64,000 nucleotides of DNA from Lunularia cruciata (Eukaryota; Streptophyta; Marchantiopsida; Lunulariales; Lunulariaceae), in the NCBI GenBank assembly GCA_948567375.1, contig OX419756.1, forward strand, positions 14,141,001 to 14,205,000, read 5' to 3'. The notes beneath the pieces were generated by a model. It was not told the DNA's origin. It searched no databases and saw only the letters and a list, made by a program, of their open reading frames with translations. This document shows positions 43,393 to 55,157 of the stretch, piece by piece. Each line of letters starts with the position of its first letter. Within the stretch, counting starts at the first letter, position 1. Position numbers and translations under genes: made by a program.

Positions 43393-44950
43393 TCAATGAT
43401 GTCGACTCTTCATGTGCTCTAGGTATAAGGTCTGCAACAATGGCTTGTGATCAGTTTGCATGATCACTTGTTTCCCCAAGAGATAATGCCTCCATACCTT
43501 GGTGGCATATACCATTGCAAGTTGTTCTTGATCTTGAGCAGAGTAATTTCTTTCAGCTGTATTTAGTCGGCGAGACATAAAGGCAATAGGATGTAGTCCA
43601 TCTGGAAGTTCTTGTTGCAACACAGCTCCAATTGCAAAGTTAGAAGCATCAAAATCAACCACACAAGGTAGTTGAGGATCATAGGGTTGAAGAATGGGTC
43701 TTGAAGACACCATATGCTTTAACTTCTGGAATGCTTCTTCATGCTTGGTGGTCCATTGGAAGCTTGAGTTCTTTCCCAAGAGGTCAATCAATGGTGCAGC
43801 CACGCGAGCATAATAGTGGATGAACCATCGGAAAAAACTGGCCAATCCATTGAATGCTCGTACTTTGGTAGCATCCTTCGGGGTAGGCCAATCAATAATG
43901 GCCTTGATCTTCTCTTCTGCCATTTTGATCCCCTCTGATGAGATCTTATGACCCAAGAAGGTAACCTTCTTCTGCAAAAAAGCACACTTTGACTTCTTGC
44001 AGTAAAATTTCCACTGTTGTAGTCGTCTTAGGACTTCTCGCACATGACTCGTGTGTTTTGCCTCTATCCTACTATAGATTAAGATATCATCTAAGAACAC
44101 TACCACTGACTGATCCAATAGTCCCTCCAACACCCGATGCATCTGATCCATGAAGACTACTAGAGCATTAGTGAGTCCAAAAGGTAGAACTCTCCACTCA
44201 AAATGTCCATACCTTGTGCGAAAGGCAGTCTTTTGCACGTCCTCTCCTTCAATAGGAATTTGCCAATAGCCGCTACAAAGATCTAGCTTGGAAAAGTAGC
44301 GTGCTCCACTTAATTGATCAAGCAGGTCATCGATCTGAGGCAAGGGATATGCATTCTTCATGGTTTGCTTATTGAGCCCACGGTAATCAATACAAAAACG
44401 AAGTCCTCCATCCTTCTTTGGAACAAATAGTACCGGTGCTCCCCACGGAGAGGTACTATGTCGTATAAAATCCTTCTCCAACAACTTTGTAAGTGTTGTT
44501 TGCAACTCCTCCAACTCCTTTGGTGAGAGCCGATAGATTGGTCTACTCACTGGAGTACTCCTTGGCAATAACTTGATCTTGAAGGGCATACCTCGATCAG
44601 AGGGTAATCCTTTTGGCAGATCATCCGGAAACACATTTGCAAACTCCTGAACTATCCGATCAACCGTTGCTTGATGTGGCACCTGGCCCTCCTCAGATTG
44701 TTCTTGTGCAATCGGGTTGATCCACACTGCGAATACAGACTTATCTTCCTCCAAAGCTTGCTCTATGGCTGCTTCATTAACAAACTTCCCTTCTAGGGAC
44801 TCATCTCTCTTCCAAGCTTGCTCCATGGTTGCCTTCTTGGCAAACTTCCCATCTTGGGACTCATCTCCCTTCCAGATTTGCTCTATGGCTACCTTCTCAA
44901 CAAACTTCTCATTTTGGGATTGACTATTCTTAGGTGTCTTACTCAGAGGT
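43393..44950 (-). CDS. pol: D reverse transcriptase and RNase H, long open frame
   Basis: A frame of 477 codons (44826-43393) holds the polymerase: LPKGLPSDRGMPFKIKLLP, LRFCIDYRGLNKQT, the first catalytic Asp (FSKLDLCSGYWQI), the FLDD box (VVFLDDILIYS) and the thumb. RNase H follows with DASNFAIGAVLQQ and TDHKPLLQTL. All polymerase catalytic residues are present. The frame ends at a TGA within RNase H just before the connection to integrase, and upstream it is separate from protease. Part of Pol, not a stand-alone gene. Confidence 0.9.
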
Positions 44951-45003
44951 GCTAGACAACCTAATCGTAAATTCCTAGCTTGGTGTTGTACTTGAATTTG
45001 ACG

Positions 45004-45357
45004 TCAGGTCCAATCAAATTGAACCTTATGACGTTCAAGCCAAGGTAGACCCAGAATGATATCATAGTGTAGAGGTGCCACTACAAACCTCATACACTCC
45101 AAATACTCCTTCCCAATCTTGAAGGTAATAGGATGCGAGGTGCGGAATGCAGAACCTTTTCTACTATCCGCCATCATCAAAGTACTTCCAATTATTGGCT
45201 TGATAGAAATACCCCATTCCTTTGCTACTTGCATAGATATGCAATTCTCTGAACTTCCAAAATCAACCAAAATCCTACAACCCCAATTAGATATCGTACC
45301 TTGCAAGTGAAGCAAACTTGCATAGGTCGAGCCTTCAATCCCATTGGAACTAATCAA
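45004..45357 (-). pseudogene. D aspartic protease
   Basis: The frame reads LHLQGTISNWGCRILVDFGS, ENCISMQVAKEWGI, and then the flap and LGLPWLERHKVQFDW. The active site is DFG where DSG/DTG is expected, a likely loss of activity. It ends in TGA beside the linker to reverse transcriptase. Confidence 0.82.
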
Positions 45358-45361
45358 GCTC

Positions 45362-46282
45362 CTAGTAGGCGGCTCGAAATCTCCTACTGGGATTCTTTGT
45401 TTCCCTGATCATTCTGTTCCACAAACTCCATCTGGGCAACTTGTTGAGGTTGCCCATTCCTAAGTGGACATTCAGCAAGCAATGTCCAACTTGGCGACAA
45501 TAAAAGCAACCTCCATTTTGTCGTAATCTTTCTCTATCTGCTGTGCCAAGTGGTCTTTGTTGGATAGCATCAATCTCCATTGGTACCGATTCTTCCACTT
45601 GTGGTATTGGTAGGTTTTGTGTAGGTCAAGGTCAAGACCAAGTTTTTGCAACTAAGGAATCAAAACGCTCAGCCAATTGCATGGCTTCTTCTATGTTCTG
45701 TGGCTCTCGCATGGTCATCTCCAATCTGGTTTGTGACTTCAATCCTTGCACAAATCAATCCAGAACTTCACCTTCTTGGATATTTGGAATTTGCATGATG
45801 ATATTCTGAAATTGTATGATGTAGCTTCTCACTAAGCCAATCTGCTTCAACTCCGCCAATTTATCTCGTGCAGCTCGGGTGGCATTTATAGTCTAAAATC
45901 GACCAAGTATTGCATCCTTGAATTCTACCCATGTCAAAATTGGTGTAACAATTTGTCGTTCAGCTCTCTCTACTCGGAATTGCCACCAAAGTTTTGCCAC
46001 GCCATCCAACTGGCTAGAAGCCAAGAGAATTTGTTTCCGCTCGTCTTGAAGATTGGTGGCTTCAAAGTAACATTCACAATCAAACACAAAATTCTCCACT
46101 GTGCCTGGAAGATTCTTGCCTTCAAACACCTTGGGTTTTGGAAATCGAATGCGATCTTCTCCATCTCAAACTGGCGCTCTGTCTATCTATTCTCATCGTT
46201 GCTGGTCTCATTCATCCAACAATCGAGTAAGATGCTCGATTTGTTGTTGCATTGCAAGGATAACATCCGGTATTGTCGCCAT
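45362..46282 (-). pseudogene. gag: D Gag
   Basis: From ATG 46282 (MATIPDVILAMQQQIEHLTR) a typical chromovirus Gag follows in broken frames: FEGKNLPGTVENFVFDCECY, ASSQLDGVAKLWWQF and WVEFKDAILGRF. The zinc knuckle is CFYCRQVGH without a clear last Cys. Stops near 46190 and 45890 break it. Confidence 0.85.
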
Positions 46283-46535
46283 TGCTACTACTCTATTCCA
46301 CTACCCTCAATTTATCTAGTTGATTAACACATAGATATAACACGTACACCGTTCTCCATAAGTTACAATTGGAAGTATCAAGGGTTCCTCTGACACGGTG
46401 ATCATATGTAGAAAATCCTGCCCAAAGCGTGAGGTGATGAATTGTGTGAAATGATGCTTTGGTAATATCTGGACATGAAAGTCCCAATGGTTTGGCGGAA
46501 GTGGATTTGGTGGTCCATAAATTCCATCCATCCCA

Positions 46536-46553
46536 TTCCTGCTCTGATACCAA
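46536..46553 (-). other. D primer-binding site, tRNA-Met type
   Basis: On the minus strand TTGGTATCAGAGCAGGAA follows directly inside the 5' LTR. TGGTATCAGAGC is the usual tRNA-Met site of plant elements. Confidence 0.88.
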
Positions 46554-46657
46554 TGTAAAAGACCGAAACCAAGGAGAGAAATAGGAGAATGGAAACTCAC
46601 ATTGGGACACTTGAATGAGGGAAAACTCCGAATGCCTAGCATGAGCTTTGGCTTTGG

Positions 46658-46692
46658 TATTTATAGGTAGCATACAAGGCCTCCTATTTATA
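46658..46692 (-). promoter_or_regulatory. Duplicated TATA box in D 5' LTR
   Basis: On the minus strand TATAAATA occurs at 46665-46658 and again at 46692-46685. They lie downstream (in element orientation) of the GAA/TTC arrays and about 105-140 bases before the LTR end. Confidence 0.6.
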
Positions 46693-46809
46693 GGTAGCAT
46701 ACAAGCTTCCTCAAGCCGCTTTCTTAGAGTGCAAGCCAAGTTAACTAGGAAGCTTTCTAGAAGCTTCCTTCTAGAAACCGCCTACTTGGCGTGCAAGCTA
46801 AGCTAGTTG

Positions 46810-46827
46810 GAAGCTTCTAGAAGCTTC
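46810..46827 (-). promoter_or_regulatory. Heat-shock-element-like array (5' LTR)
   Basis: GAAGCTTCTAGAAGCTTC, four perfectly spaced GAA/TTC modules, is identical to the 3' LTR array. Confidence 0.68.
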
Positions 46828-46898
46828 CTTCTAGAAGCTACTTACTTAAGGTGCAAGCTAAGCTAACCGGGAAACTTTCCAAGAAGCTTCCTAGATAC

Positions 46899-46911
46899 TT
46901 CCAGAATATTC
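46899..46911 (-). promoter_or_regulatory. Heat-shock-element-like triplet (5' LTR)
   Basis: TTCCAGAATATTC keeps the TTC/GAA/TTC modules of the 3' LTR copy although a base between modules has changed. Confidence 0.65.
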
Positions 46912-47351
46912 TAGGCTAATTTGTCTTATGTGCTACTTCGTGAGCTTGATTGACTTCATCGCTAAACTCCATATTGTTACAATTCTCTATGTCTTATTTG
47001 TGCACCACATTTGTGTGAGATGCCTTGACTTTTGAGTATTGGTGCTCTGGTGTGCTCTTGGTAGTGAGGTTGGAGTGATGACCAGTTAGACTATCTTTGT
47101 TTCTCTCCGGTGAGGGTGGAAGTGATGACCTACAGACCGTGAGAGTGCATATTGTGATGGTAGGTTACAGGTTGCCCTTTCCCCTAGTGTAGTTATCTCA
47201 GTTAGAGTTACATTAGTGGGTGGTGTTCCGTGGGTATTGGCACTTGGTGGTGCTTAGTTGGTGTTGGCACTTGGTGGGGTACTTGCGGTTGTGACTTGCA
47301 GTTGCAGTTTGTGGTCTCGGTTTGCGGTTGTAGTTGCGGTTACTTTGTCAC

Positions 47352-48640
47352 AATGAAGTTTGTTGGGGATTCTAGAGGAGTTAGCCCTGTAGTACATAGT
47401 GGGTTTACTCAGAGTGGTGCTTGGTATCAGCCTATATCTCAGGTCCCAATGAGAGAGGAGATTGACTCTAAGTTGGAGTTTGACATAGGAGTTGATTCAG
47501 TTGAGAGTGCACTTGTTGTATCTGCACCGTTGTTGTGCAACATGGACAAGATTTATGGGGTCTCCAAAGGCCCTAGGTGTTACTCTGGTACCATGGGTAC
47601 CATTGAGTTGGATGACTTCATCCATGAGTTTGATAGTTGGTGTGATCTGTAGTAGATGCGGAACCCAACTTTGTTCACACCCTTCATGGCATGGAAGGGG
47701 TTGTTGCAGCATTTGGAGGGTCTACCAATGGATGACTACCATGAGTTCAAGAGAGCTCATTTGGAGGAGATTGAGTTATGGAAATAGTATTGGTCTCCAA
47801 ATTATGTCTCTATCACTTCAAGTTTGGTAGCCAAGAGTAGATCTGCAATACTTACGAGTTCTAGCTTGAGTAGTGTTGGTGGAGCTAGTGGAGGTGCACT
47901 AGTTGGAGATACTGCTACTACGAGTGGAGGTATCGCTACATGAGGTAGTGTGGTATCGGGGTTTAACTCCATTCCTATGTTTGAGGTAGAACTACCAAGG
48001 AGTGCGGATTGACAAGCTGAGGAGCTTGCAGGAGTTCCAACAAAAGGCTAGAGAGAGCCTACGCAAGGCATACACTCGCATGAGATGGCTAATCAGTTTC
48101 ACTCAGGAAGTTACTGAGGCCTAGGCAGTCCAATTTTGGTATGGGATACTGGACAAGGAGCTGCAACATAGAGTTTGTGATGCTTCATTATTACAGGCTA
48201 CTTTGCCTACTTTGGTAGTGGTCTTTGGTTTGGCTGAGCATATTGAGCTCAACATGGTGGAGGAGAGAGTGGTGAGATGTGGATTTGGTAAGGAGACCTC
48301 ATCCATAGCTATTACTTCTTCTAGAGTGCAGTAGAGTGCACCACGCCCAGTTGGTTTTTGAGGACAAGGTGGATAGCCCAGATCCTATGAGGCAAGTGGA
48401 GAGCCTAGTGGAGTTAGACCCTTACGTTCATTTTCAGGTCAGCAACAACCAATGAGTAGTGGTGTTGCTTGTTGGACTTGTGGTGGACCTCACCATTGGA
48501 GAGAGTGTACTCAAGGTAGTGGACCTGATACCTTGGTTGCATCATAGCCAGCATAGAGGCAGTGTGAGCATTGCCATAGATTTGGTCACACTAGTGATTT
48601 ATGCTTTGACCTACACCCGGAGTCACAGAGTGGTAGGGCT
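47352..48640 (+). pseudogene. gag: Family C Gag with two zinc knuckles
   Basis: The frame from ATG 47352 reads through KGPRCYSGTMGTIELDDFIH (the Gag core start) and stops after FDSWCDL. Later frames give PTLFTPFMAWKGLLQHLEGL and the capsid end. Near 48466-48620 there are two CCHC motifs: CWTCGGPHHWREC and, after two stops, CEHCHRFGHTSDLC. Multiple stops break it. Confidence 0.75.
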
Positions 48641-51480
48641 GCTATGGCAAGTAGTAGAGGAGCTCCAGTTCATGGATGATAAGGTGGTAGAAGATCTACA
48701 CCTAGTAGAGGTGCAGTACCTGCATATACTTCTAATACAGCTATGGCTACTCAGATTTGGGTGTTGAGGCTTCCACCTCATATGTTGGTGATAGAGATGC
48801 TTTGGACTTCATGTGCGGAGCAGCTCAGGTGGATGCATCTGCAATAGTGACTAGGAGTGCAGTACGTGCTCCAAAGCCTAGAGGAGCATCAATGGAGTTG
48901 GACCCATAGAGAGGAGAGGTTGGGAGATAGGTCAGACTTCCCTAGTCTTTCATGCTATTGGAGGCATTGTAGACAACATCCATGGTTTGTAGACATCCCA
49001 ATGCAGGTGTGGTAGGTGGTGAGGGTGTGCATGATGGACTACCTACTACTACACAGACTAAGTCTAGCACGGTGTTGGGGGCGGCTCAGCTGATTATGCA
49101 CTGCCCTTTGTTTTCAGCCAGTGATATGTTTACATTGGGAGTTGACCCAACTTCAGAGTTCCGGTTGGTTGCCACGCTTTGTGAGAGTAGAGATGATGTG
49201 GTTCCTACTACTAGAGCAAAGGTGGTTGATAGTGGAGCTGATTTGGTTGAGGAGCATGGGATCCATTTAGCGACCAGTGGCTTATGGTAGGCAGGAGTGG
49301 CTAGACTGGAGGAGTTGCCAGCTAGACCGGCCTTTGAGAGAGCACGGTTCACACCTGGTGTTGTCCTATTGGATAACCAAAGGGGGATTTTCATTTGGTG
49401 GGACCTTGAGTGAAGGTCTATACACCACAAAGAGTCTTGTTAAACTCTGGTGTGTAGCCCCTTATGTTGTAGAAGGTTGCAATAATCGGTCTAGAGTTAC
49501 GGAAGATCGATGTAGAGCGGTGTCCATTTCAGATCCAGACATCTCTAAGTGGTAGTTTGACACAGTACATCACACATGGGGAGCTTGTTATCCTTGTTCA
49601 GCCTGGTCATTTGATTGATAGCTCGGTGGTGAGAGCTTAGGCTATTGCAACAATAGCTGAGTCATATGATGTGCTAGTTGGGGAAGTAGTGTTATACCCC
49701 ATGGGTTTCAACATCGACTATTGGGAGGAGATAGCCTCCTAAAGACTAGGTTGGCAGTCTGGTGAGGGATGAGTATGTTGCCTACCAGTATGCTTTAGTA
49801 GTGATAGTCTTGGCTCACTACAATTCAGGGCCATGGAAACATCAATTTTAGCTTTCAGTGGTGTAGTTACTTGGCCTGGTGACTTGTTGGAGGGGAATGC
49901 CCATGCAGAGGATACTCCAATACTAGAGGAGATCACTCGGATTTGGAGTACGAGTGGTATTGTTCCATCCACCTTGGATGTTCCATTGTGGAGTTTAGAG
50001 GAGGCATTGCAGCAACATGCAGATTAGTTGGTGCAACAGGCTTGGAGTGGAGTCTTCATACCATTAGGAGATGAGTGTGAGGGTGAGCCTCTAGAGTTGA
50101 TTACTTTGACACCTTTGGATACCACACTCATTGCTTGGCAATATCCAATAGAGGAGATATGTCTATTGGAGTTGTTTGGTAGGATTAGCACCGGACTAGC
50201 TGCGGTATTACAGGTGGGTATACGAGTATAGAGGTACTTGTATGTAGAGAGAGATGAGACTGCTAGACGAGTCTCTCTACATCATGTGGCACACTTGGCC
50301 TATTGGTATCTAGAGTTATTACTGATGTCAACAGTCAGAGGTTACTAGAAGGCCCTACTTGCAAATATTTCCTTACTGGGGGTGCATGATCTGGAGAAAC
50401 ATGGGCCTATTCACTTGGTGATTTGTGGATGGCCATGTTAGGGACATACATGTGTTGGTTGAGGTTTGGGTCTTCAGGATCCTTGTTCTGGTGTGTTTTG
50501 GGAGATGTTACAAATACTACATCTCTAGGTTCATCAGTCCATTTCTCCAGCTTACCTTTTGGAGCACATTTCTTTGATGGGTTGATTCTCGCACTAGAGT
50601 GATGGCGAGTACACATCAAGTCCATTCTTGGATGGGACCTGTTGTATTGTTAGATGCATCTAAAGTGGGATCACGGGCTCATCGTCTTTGTCTTTGGTAG
50701 AAAAACCTCTTACCTAGAGAGGTTTTACAATGTGCTTATGATGGGATTCAGCGACTTGACCACATCCTTGTTGATGATATCTTGGATGTTGGGCGTCACT
50801 CTCAGACAATGGTAGTGGCTGATAGGTCACCTATGGCAATGGTGAACCTAGTTGGACAGTCTAGAGCCACATTTCCCACACTCATGAGTTTCCTAGGCTC
50901 TCATGCTTTTTGAGAAGGAGTACCTAAACTTGTTTGGGACTCATAATTACAGCAGTTGGTGGAGCCCAACGCTGATGAGAGTTCACATTGGTATTACCGT
51001 TGTTCCAACAGTGTCAGAGGCATCCATGCATCAAGTCTTAGGTCAGGCTATGAACCTGAATTGATTGACTTGGATTAAGAGCCTTGGCTTGGCAGAGCTT
51101 TGTAGGATGCACTTGCTAGGCATCACCACTCGGACACTTGTGAGCCATGTGCCGATCTGGACAATTCAGGCACATGCTGGGGGTGATGGACCGAGTGGAC
51201 ATGGTATTCTTGGGACATAGCCAATAGCTACTAAGGAGAGTGGTCTACTTAGAGTCCATTTAGGTGAGCATGGACTACTTGGATTACACTCTTGGTCCAC
51301 TTGGGATGCAGCTAGAGGACGTGTCGAGCTTGCAGCCAGAGTGGAGGGATTTTTTCACATAGAGATTAGGACCTCTAGTGGTTTAGGGCATGACACAATT
51401 GCTCTTAAGGGCCCAATGTAGCAGCTAGTCAATACATCTTCCACTCCTACAATAGTTACAAAGGATACTTGGGAGCCAGA
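48641..51480 (+). pseudogene. Family C middle region, not resolved
   Basis: This should contain the protease and linker. The frame at 48982-49290 ends in AKVVDSGADLVEEHGIH, in which VDSGAD looks like a protease site (DSG), but the rest does not align with what I remember. Several short frames of 60-80 codons follow without recognised motifs. It is unusually long for a gypsy protease-RT linker, so other sequence may be inserted here. Confidence 0.35.
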
Positions 51481-51482
51481 TC

Positions 51483-52690
51483 TTGGACCCAAGCTTACTA
51501 GAGAGGAGGGTTTGGAGGTTCTTGAGGAGCCACACAAGTTGTTTTGCCTTCAATATGAAGGATTTGGATGCTCTAAAGGGACTTGGTATACGGATTGATT
51601 TGACTAGCAATACATTAGTTTTTCAACGTCCTTATCGATATAGTGATATGGAGAGGACATTGATTTAGAGCCAGAGTAGCGACCTTTTTGAGGCTAGTTT
51701 GGTGGAGATCTTCCATGGAGAGTATGCATTAGTGACAGTGATGCCAACCAAGAAGGATATGCATGACAGTGATGCCAACCAAGAAGGGTATGCATGGCAA
51801 CTACATTGATAGGCGGATGTGTGGAAATTACCATCCTATCAACAAACAGACCAAGGTTGATTGGTATGCCCTGCCTACACCGAAGGAGATTTTTGATGCA
51901 ATTGGGCATGCAAAGGTCTTCAGTACTTTGGATCTTCAAGCAAGAATTTTATCCTCCTCCAATCATGGAGGAGGATAAGTCCAAGATAGCATTCTGGGCT
52001 ATTGATCTTCATGGCAAGAATGTGTTATATCAGTGGAGGTTCTTACCATTTGGGTTAAAGAAAGATCTTGCTGAGTTCCAAAGGGTCATGGATAGGATCC
52101 TAGCTGGATTGAATTTTGCTCGGTGTTATATTGATGACATTTTGGTCTATAGCACTATTGTGGAGGAGCATGAGAGACAGTTGTTGGAGGTGTTTAAGAG
52201 GTTGAGATCTCATGGACTCAAATTACATCCTGGGAAGTGTAGGTTTTTCCATGAGTAGGTTGAGTATTTGGGTCACACTATCTACCCCAAAAGACTTGGT
52301 GTCCAGTAGACCAAGGTAGAGGCTATTGCACGTATTCCTTGGCCTACGGATGTGAGCAAAGTGCAAGCATTTCTTGGGTTGGCAAACTTCTATTGCTGCT
52401 ATGTTAGAGGATTTAGTGCCATTGCCAAGGCCTTGACGAAGCTAACCAAGCTTACACAAGAGTGGTGTTGGGGAGATGAGCAGGAGAGAGTTTTTGTAGA
52501 GCTCAAGGAGAGGTTGACATTTGCTCCTATTTTGAGGAGACCGATCAGAGGACAACCATTTCAGGTTCATACCGATTGGAGTATGTTGGGGCTTGGAGCG
52601 GTGCTCACCCAACATGATGATGAGGGGACGGAGTTTGTGATGGCCTATGCTAGTCGCTCCAACAATTTAACAAAGGCAAAGTATAGTTCA
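51483..52690 (+). pseudogene. Family C reverse transcriptase and RNase H (partial)
   Basis: Readable motifs are LVFQRPYRYSDMERTLI, MPTKKGMHGNYIDRRMCGNY, PTPKEIFDAIGHAKVFSTLD, VLYQWRFLPFGLKKDLAEFQ and the catalytic CYIDDILVYS near 52130. RNase H starts after a stop (VQAFLGLANFYCCYVRGFS) and has FQVHTDWSMLGLGAVL (TDWS). It ends at KYSSYEGEK. A short tandem duplication occurs at 51740-51785 (ATGCCAACCAAGAAGG twice). Confidence 0.88.
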
Positions 52691-53700
52691 TATGAAGGAG
52701 AAAAAAAATTACCATACATATTTGCCAAGATAAATCTGATAAATGCATGCAATTGCATTTTGAGAAGTATGCTGACATTTTTCTTCATAACATTTTTAAA
52801 TCTACTAACAAATATATGTAAGTTTTTTCTCGTGTAGGAGCTAAACCTTGACATCCCAAACTATAAGTTCTTCCCCTTGGTAATTTGGTCCAAGCTTCAG
52901 AAAATTTTAAGTTAAAAACATAGCCCAAACATTTGGCCCAGTAATCAAGGCGGAAGGTATCAGCCGAAAGTCTAAGAAGCTTGCCTTGAACATCGAAGAA
53001 AGATACCCAAAAGATAGGTGTGATGCCTTGATCTTTTGGGCCAAAGTTCGCTTTGAGAAGTATGGCCAAGTTCACCGACCAGTTTTGGGCTGGAAGTCTA
53101 AGAAGGCTTGGTCCTGAGTTTCGCCTAAACTTTTGGGCCGGGAAGTTAGGGAAGTCTCATTTTAAGTTCAACGTGAACTCTCGGGCTGGAATCTATGATA
53201 ACCGCCATAATCTTCGGATCCAAGCCCAAGTTCAAGCCCTAAACATTTGGGCTTTTAATCTAGGTAGTTGTCCTAAGAAATTCCAGGAAGGTGACTCAAA
53301 TCCTTATAAATCAAGGGAATCGTAACCCCCAAAGTTCTGGAATCTTGCCTAAAAGTCCAAGAACCAAGTCTTATTTATACTAAAATATAACAATAATGCA
53401 ACGAATATAGGATAATACTTTACTAAAGCTGGGTAAATAGAAGTACCAACGAATACATATTGGAAGATCTGAGATTGAGTAGAAAATTATATACCCATAC
53501 ATGAAGAGGTGGGTGTTACAAGGAGCATTTATACATCGGAAGATGTAAAACTTCTTCGCTAATTTTGCTCCTCTAATTACAAGGAACATTTAGGAGGAAA
53601 AAGTCAACTGTCCTAGAATTTCAATGCCAACGTGAACTCCCTTAAAGCAATCAAACTTTGGAGCACTTGTAAAGCCTTAAGTCTGTTTCTTATCTCGGCT
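52691..53700. other. Non-coding region with degenerate tandem array
   Basis: There is no convincing gene. It contains the repeat at 52931-53300. The remainder (53300-53700) has no recognised feature. Confidence 0.5.
52931..53300. repeat. Degenerate tandem repeat, about 49-bp period
   Basis: TTTTGGGCC/T-type cores recur at about 53034, 53082, 53130, 53178 and 53244, with an outlier at 52931. Each is followed by a GGAAGTCTAAGAAGG-like segment. The period is 48-51 bases for the central copies. It may be a decayed minisatellite. Confidence 0.55.
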
Positions 53701-53753
53701 TGATGGGGCCTTCCCATCCTTCGTGTTTTCTACGCGGTCGCCCTTTTCTTCTA
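53701..53753. repeat. Inverted copy of the repeat at 85-131
   Basis: The reverse complement reads GGCGACCGCGTAGAAAACAC followed by GAAGGATGGGA, matching 91-122 with one or two differences and continuing to ATCA on one side. The two copies lie 53.6 kb apart and enclose the gene and the transposon cluster. Confidence 0.8.
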
Positions 53754-55060
53754 TCTCGAAGCTAGCATGGCCCCGATACCAAAATCTTCCAAACAAATCT
53801 TCTTTCAAGACCAATGCGATTCATCGTGGACACGTTTCGCTGGTGCCATGTCAGTGTGCTGCATACAGCACATTCAACATTTTTGTCTTGTTTAATAATT
53901 ACAATTCTGCGAGGTGTTGTGTGAGTGTGAGTCGTCGAGGATTCTTTGTCTGTACTGGCTGCTGTTTGAGTGCGTATCGTGCGGGAGGCAAGTCTGAGCT
54001 CAGTTATAGACATTTCGGAGAAGTTGCTGTAATCTAAAAGGACATTACCTGTTTGCGTTCATACCGCGTAGGTGGTGGGAATAATTCGTGTCACCAACCT
54101 GGAGGGTTGCTCTTTGTCAAATAGACACAGTGGTTGACAGTCAAAAGTCAGAGAACAGACAATGGGTGAACACAGGACTGGGTATGTATCGTCTACATCA
54201 GCAGTATATTCTTAGGAAAAAGAACCAATTTTGTTGAGCAGAGTTAAAAATACAATTTCACGTTCACGAGAAAAGAATTTCACAGGAATTGTTACGTTAA
54301 GGTCACTTTAGAAACCATGTTGGCATTGGTCCTTAGAAGCCATTTCTCCACTCCAGTGCACCAGGGTTGCGTAGTTTTCGTTTCCATTGTCCTACGTAGA
54401 TAGATAAATTCAGATTGGCGAAGTGTGTCCAATTGTATTCGAGGGAACGGTCCCTTCTGCCGGGCACTGACACTTTGGGCTACTATTGTGTCACTTCAAC
54501 TGAATGACTCGAGATTTGTGATTGATACAGTTAGTGATGGTCCATCACAACTTCAGGAAACAGACCAATTCTCATCTTCAAAGTGTTTCCATATCGCTAT
54601 TTGGTGCTGGAAAAAACAACTCTCAAGCTCAACCAAGATCTAAAACATTCCTGAAATCCGTCTAAAACGTGTACAGCAAACGGAAACAAAGAGCGAAAGG
54701 TGAATGAATCTCAATTTATCTAGTATCGTCGACGTAACTATCCGAATACGAGGCACAGATATGCGTGAATGTCCCTTGTAAGGGACATAAAGGAATGACC
54801 ATGGAAGGTGATTAATCAGACTCCAGCAATCCCACAACTTGGTAAATTATCTAGGACTGCCGCTAAACAGGCACGTCTCCATCTTGGAAGTTCTCATCAG
54901 ATATGTTCTACCTGTTCTTAATGTGAAGCACGGTGTGTTTCACTGTTCGACAGGGATGTTCTAAACACTGGGGACTTTTCACCCACCTCATCACTCAGTT
55001 GCGGGTGATTTTATCGTCCAACAACTTGGTCAGTGGCAGCTCCCATTCAGTCCTGGTCTG
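53754..55060. other. No gene recognised
   Basis: The base composition is balanced, unlike the AT-rich DNA after 57061. Short open frames (for example 53723-54037 and 54425-54643, plus strand) have no recognised motif. A decayed host gene or old transposon is possible. Confidence 0.4.
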
Positions 55061-55066
55061 ATGGGA

Positions 55067-55157
55067 ATATTTCGTGTAGAGGCATTCCATAGATCAGACT
55101 GGTTAGAAGTCAGAACCACACCCAATTTCTTCTATGGAACGCCTCACCACGATATAC
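55067..55157. repeat. Hairpin repeat unit 1
   Basis: Arms 55067-55094 and 55130-55157 (28 bases each) pair imperfectly (GAGGCATTCCATAGA with TCTATGGAACGCCTC at the core). The loop is about 35 bases. Confidence 0.75.

Larger units (their letters stand above)
41333..46981 (-). mobile_element. Family D chromovirus, nearly full length
   Basis: Minus-strand element of 5649 bases. The LTRs (5' 46554-46981; 3' 41333-41758) begin TGTAAAAGACC and end TTGTTACA/TTGTAACA. The flanks are ATTCT on both sides (41328-41332 and 46982-46986), a perfect 5-bp target duplication. Primer site, gag, protease, reverse transcriptase, RNase H, integrase, chromodomain and polypurine tract are all present in order. A few frameshifts and stops break the frames. 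It sits inside family C. Confidence 0.95.
46554..46981 (-). repeat. D 5' LTR
   Basis: 428 bases. It differs from the 3' LTR mainly around 46680, where a 20-base TATA-containing stretch is duplicated (TATTTATAGGTAGC at about 46658 and 46685), replacing one GAAGCTTC block. Confidence 0.93.
46987..52690 (+). mobile_element. Family C Ty3/gypsy element, decayed, 3'-truncated
   Basis: It follows the D target duplication. It gives a leader, gag with two zinc knuckles, a long poorly readable middle part, then reverse transcriptase and part of RNase H. It stops abruptly at about 52690 with no integrase or 3' LTR. Stops and frameshifts occur throughout. Confidence 0.82.

Noticed and set aside
49086-50625. 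Minus-strand ORFs opposite family C
   Set aside because: They lie antisense to the decayed gag-pol and have no family motifs; they are most likely shadows.
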